NCBI GenBank assembly: GCA_026008535.1
Contig: BRKX01000002.1
Location: 30,371,501 to 30,435,500 of the forward strand
Direction: 5' to 3'
Length of the DNA stretch: 64,000 nucleotides
Source of the DNA: Perilla frutescens
Taxonomy: Eukaryota; Streptophyta; Magnoliopsida; Lamiales; Lamiaceae
Of this stretch, positions 61,841 to 64,000 are shown in pieces (the stretch's first letter is position 1; each line of letters begins with the position of its first letter). Made by a program: the position numbers and the translations under genes. The notes under the pieces were generated by a model. It saw nothing but the letters and a program-made list of their open reading frames with translations, had not been told where the DNA came from and made no database searches.

Positions 61841-62296
61841 GATATAATTAAAGAGGGACCTGCAGGCCGAGACATTGAGTTGCAGAACGAGCTTGGATCG
61901 AGAGAGAGATAGAGGTCGGGAAAGCATCGATCAACTCCCAAAGAGTCAGGTTTGTGTGTCAATTTTATCAAAATAGAAAACCCAAAAAAAAAAAAATCCT
62001 TCACGGTTCTTGCATTATACTAATCCCTATATATTCCCTCATGCATACAAAAATTAATATTTAGATCTTAGAGAGAGAGAGAGAGAGAGAGAGATGATTT
62101 TGATGTAGGTAGTGTAATATATTAGTTGGGTTTTTGCATGAATTGAAATTAAACGTTGTCTATTAATTATTAAAAGATGGAGTTTGTTTTGAAATGAATT
62201 AGTAGAGGAGAAGAGGAGGGAGGAGAAGATCGAGAAGAGAAGGTTTAATAATATTGTTGTTAATGAATTGGGAATATATAGAATAGAAGAATAGAA
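61841..62296 (+). promoter_or_regulatory. MADS gene leader with GA-rich (BPC-type) clusters
   Basis: A leader exon probably ends at AGTCAG|GTTTGTG (donor at 61950), starting a leader intron that would close shortly before the ATG. Three GA-rich clusters are present: 61899-61914, 62070-62094 (GA microsatellite) and 62204-62241. In Arabidopsis the SEEDSTICK upstream/leader region is regulated by BASIC PENTACYSTEINE proteins binding GA-rich sites, so the layout is suggestive. The acceptor cannot be fixed by eye. Confidence 0.45.
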
Positions 62297-63960
62297 ATGG
62301 GAAGAGGGAAGATAGAGATAAAGAGGATAGAAAACAACACAAATCGGCAGGTGACATTTTGCAAGAGGAGAAATGGTCTGCTGAAGAAAGCCTATGAACT
62401 CTCTGTGCTCTGCGATGCTGAACTTGCCCTTATCGTTTTCTCTAATCGTGGCCGCCTCTACGAGTATGCCAACACCAAGTAACTCCCTACCCTTTCTTTT
62501 TTTATTTTTTTTCTTTATTTCTCTTCTTTTAATTAACCTACCTGTATTATATACTACTATATGATATATATAATTAGCTACCTACCTAGGGTTCTTCAAT
62601 CTTGCTTACACTTTCATTTAATTCCCTGCACAAATAAATCATTTAATTTCATTTCAGGAATTAGGGACATTAGATCTCACTTGTTAATTACTACCACATA
62701 TTAATTAAATATGAAACATAACTTTTTTTTTTTGAGTTCAAATCTTGAAGACATGAGAAAAATATATGAATCTCTCTTTTTAATTTCTTTTTTTTTTCCT
62801 GGTCTAAAATATTTTTGAGTTTATACTTGGATAGATATTCATGAAAAATAAAAAAACAATAAATCTTTTTTCTTCTTTTCCATGAAATGTTTCTCTATTT
62901 TCATGGGATTTCTTTCACATTTTTGTTTATTAATTAATTGCTTTTTAACCCATCTCGAAAATAAATAAAAATTAGGGCATCATGAGATATTGAACTTCTC
63001 AAAAACAGGCAGAGTTTGTCAGTGGTTTCTAGGCCTCACCTAATCATATAGGAGAACGAACACTCCACTCCACTCCTCAAATTCATGTAAAAATGAAATT
63101 TATTGACTATTTCTATCAAAAAATTAAGTTTGATAATACATGAGAAAAGAAATATTTTGTTGTACTAGTTCACACACACACACACACATAGTCTTGGAAC
63201 TTGTTACTTTTTAGAGATAAATAAATTTAAAAAGCTGTGTGCACATAGTTGAGCAAAAAGATCGAGTTGGAGAGAATTGAATTCCAAACAAATGTTACCG
63301 TGAGACATGAAAACATGGCATCTGCCAAATCACAGATCTGATGTCTGATAAAACACCAGTTCTGATTCTTTCACATTCATCTTTATGTTTCCAATGCTTT
63401 CCTATTCTAGCTACCTTTCTTAACTAACCTCTCAAATCTTGTTTTAAGAATAATATATATATATAGTCATGAAATGGGCATAATTAAATTTATAAAATGA
63501 AGCCGTTTTTATCATCTTAGGGAGATAGTTTATATTTGGGACCTAATTATCTTTTCAAGGCTAAGAAAAAACTCATATTTTTTATTTTTCATTTTTGTTT
63601 TTAAGTATTTTTTATAAGTTTTTAATTAAACTAAAATCGTAATATTTGCACACATGTTATCCATCCCATTTAAAATTAATCTCATTCTTGATCACTTAAA
63701 ATGAGGCAGATATTTCAAAATTAATATTGTTTGTGCCTTGTTGACGAATAATGAAATATGAGGCCTCTGAATTTCTCTTCGTCACAATATAAAGGAAATA
63801 TATGTAGTCGACTAATTATAAAGTTGTTGAGAACACAATGAAGTCATATATATATGTGTGTGTGTGTGTGTGTGTATGCAGCATCAAGTCTACTATAGAA
63901 AGGTACAAAAGGGCAACATCTAGCTCAAGTGCATACACTACTCAAGAGATCAACACTCAA
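62297..63960 (+). CDS. AGL11: AGL11/SEEDSTICK-like MADS-box factor (5' part only)
   Basis: Exon 1, 62297-62478, encodes the MIKC MADS domain (MGRGKIEIKRIENNTNRQVT... to YEYANT). Exon 2, 63882-63960, continues with NIKSTIERYKRATSSSS and YTTQEINTQ. The two join in phase (182 + 79 bp = 87 codons). The next donor GTAAGT starts at 63961, and the rest of the K and C domains lies beyond the window. The sequence sits in the AGAMOUS clade, and IENNTNRQVTFCKRRNGLLKKA together with STIERYK and TTQE fits the D-lineage (AGL11/STK/FBP7-11), which specifies ovule identity and seed-coat development. A C-lineage AG/SHP protein usually has an N-terminal extension before MGRGK; none is evident here. Near-synteny with Arabidopsis At4g09960, as I recall, agrees. 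Intron 1 is 1.4 kb. Confidence 0.85.
62479..63881 (+). other. First coding intron of the MADS-box gene
   Basis: 1,403 bp, AT-rich, with CA and GT runs at about 63173-63188 and 63855-63875. The latter abuts the acceptor. No CArG box was picked out by eye. Confidence 0.6.
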
Positions 63961-64000
63961 GTAAGTCATGATGACGCACGGTCATATATTTATTGAATTA

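Noticed and set aside
1..64000. CRISPR array, operon or biosynthetic gene cluster
   Set aside because: The direct repeats are transposon, tandem or microsatellite type without spacers. The genes are monocistronic plant loci of unrelated function. No tRNA or rRNA gene was noticed, although a covariance-model scan was not possible.

Overview
The window is nuclear DNA of a flowering plant. Genes have GT-AG introns, intergenic DNA is strongly AT-rich, and there are microsatellites, MITE-like elements and a plant chromovirus. The gene set looks core-eudicot; an asterid is likely but is my inference. No organellar, bacterial or viral-genome segment was seen.

Layout. 1-4.0 kb: AT-rich DNA with a GAGCTCGAG-rich element that carries a palindromic MITE. 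4.0-5.8 kb (+): PSB33-like thylakoid protein. 7.2-7.6 kb (+): intronless AP2/ERF factor (ERF020-like). 8.3-14.9 kb: gene-free block of at least five repeat units (GAGCTCGA element, ~1.3 kb TIR element, LTR-like fragment, ~3 kb TIR element with a 502 bp MITE inside). 16.4-18.9 kb (+): acylated CDK-like kinase. 19.7-22.5 kb (-): UPF0301/DUF179 protein. 24.6-35.9 kb (+): 22-exon DRP2 dynamin, 918 aa. 37.9-38.7 kb (+): glucuronoxylan methyltransferase-like DUF579 protein. 39.3-43.0 kb: two GDSL lipase paralogues pointing at each other. 44.8-47.5 kb (-): elongation factor 1B-gamma. 48.3-49.2 and 50.2-50.6 kb: nested MITEs and a 145 bp tandem array. 51.26-57.45 kb: complete, very young Ty3/gypsy chromovirus (TSD CTATG, two 689 bp LTRs with 3 differences, one open polyprotein frame) that landed inside an older TIR element. 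59.2-60.0 kb (+): small unrecognised type I membrane protein. 62.3 kb to the end (+): first two coding exons of an AGL11/SEEDSTICK-like MADS-box gene, running off the window.

The genes are unrelated housekeeping, wall, vesicle-traffic and regulatory loci, not an operon or pathway cluster. As far as I recall Arabidopsis locus numbers, their order matches several duplicated Arabidopsis segments (At1g71500-71691, At1g33780-33811, At1g09610-09640, At4g09960-09990), so the window looks like a pre-duplication ancestral arrangement. All exon models were built by eye and checked for reading-phase continuity. I did not find a clearly new biological system; the most unusual material is the layered transposon structure and a few regulatory and gene-structure details listed as findings.
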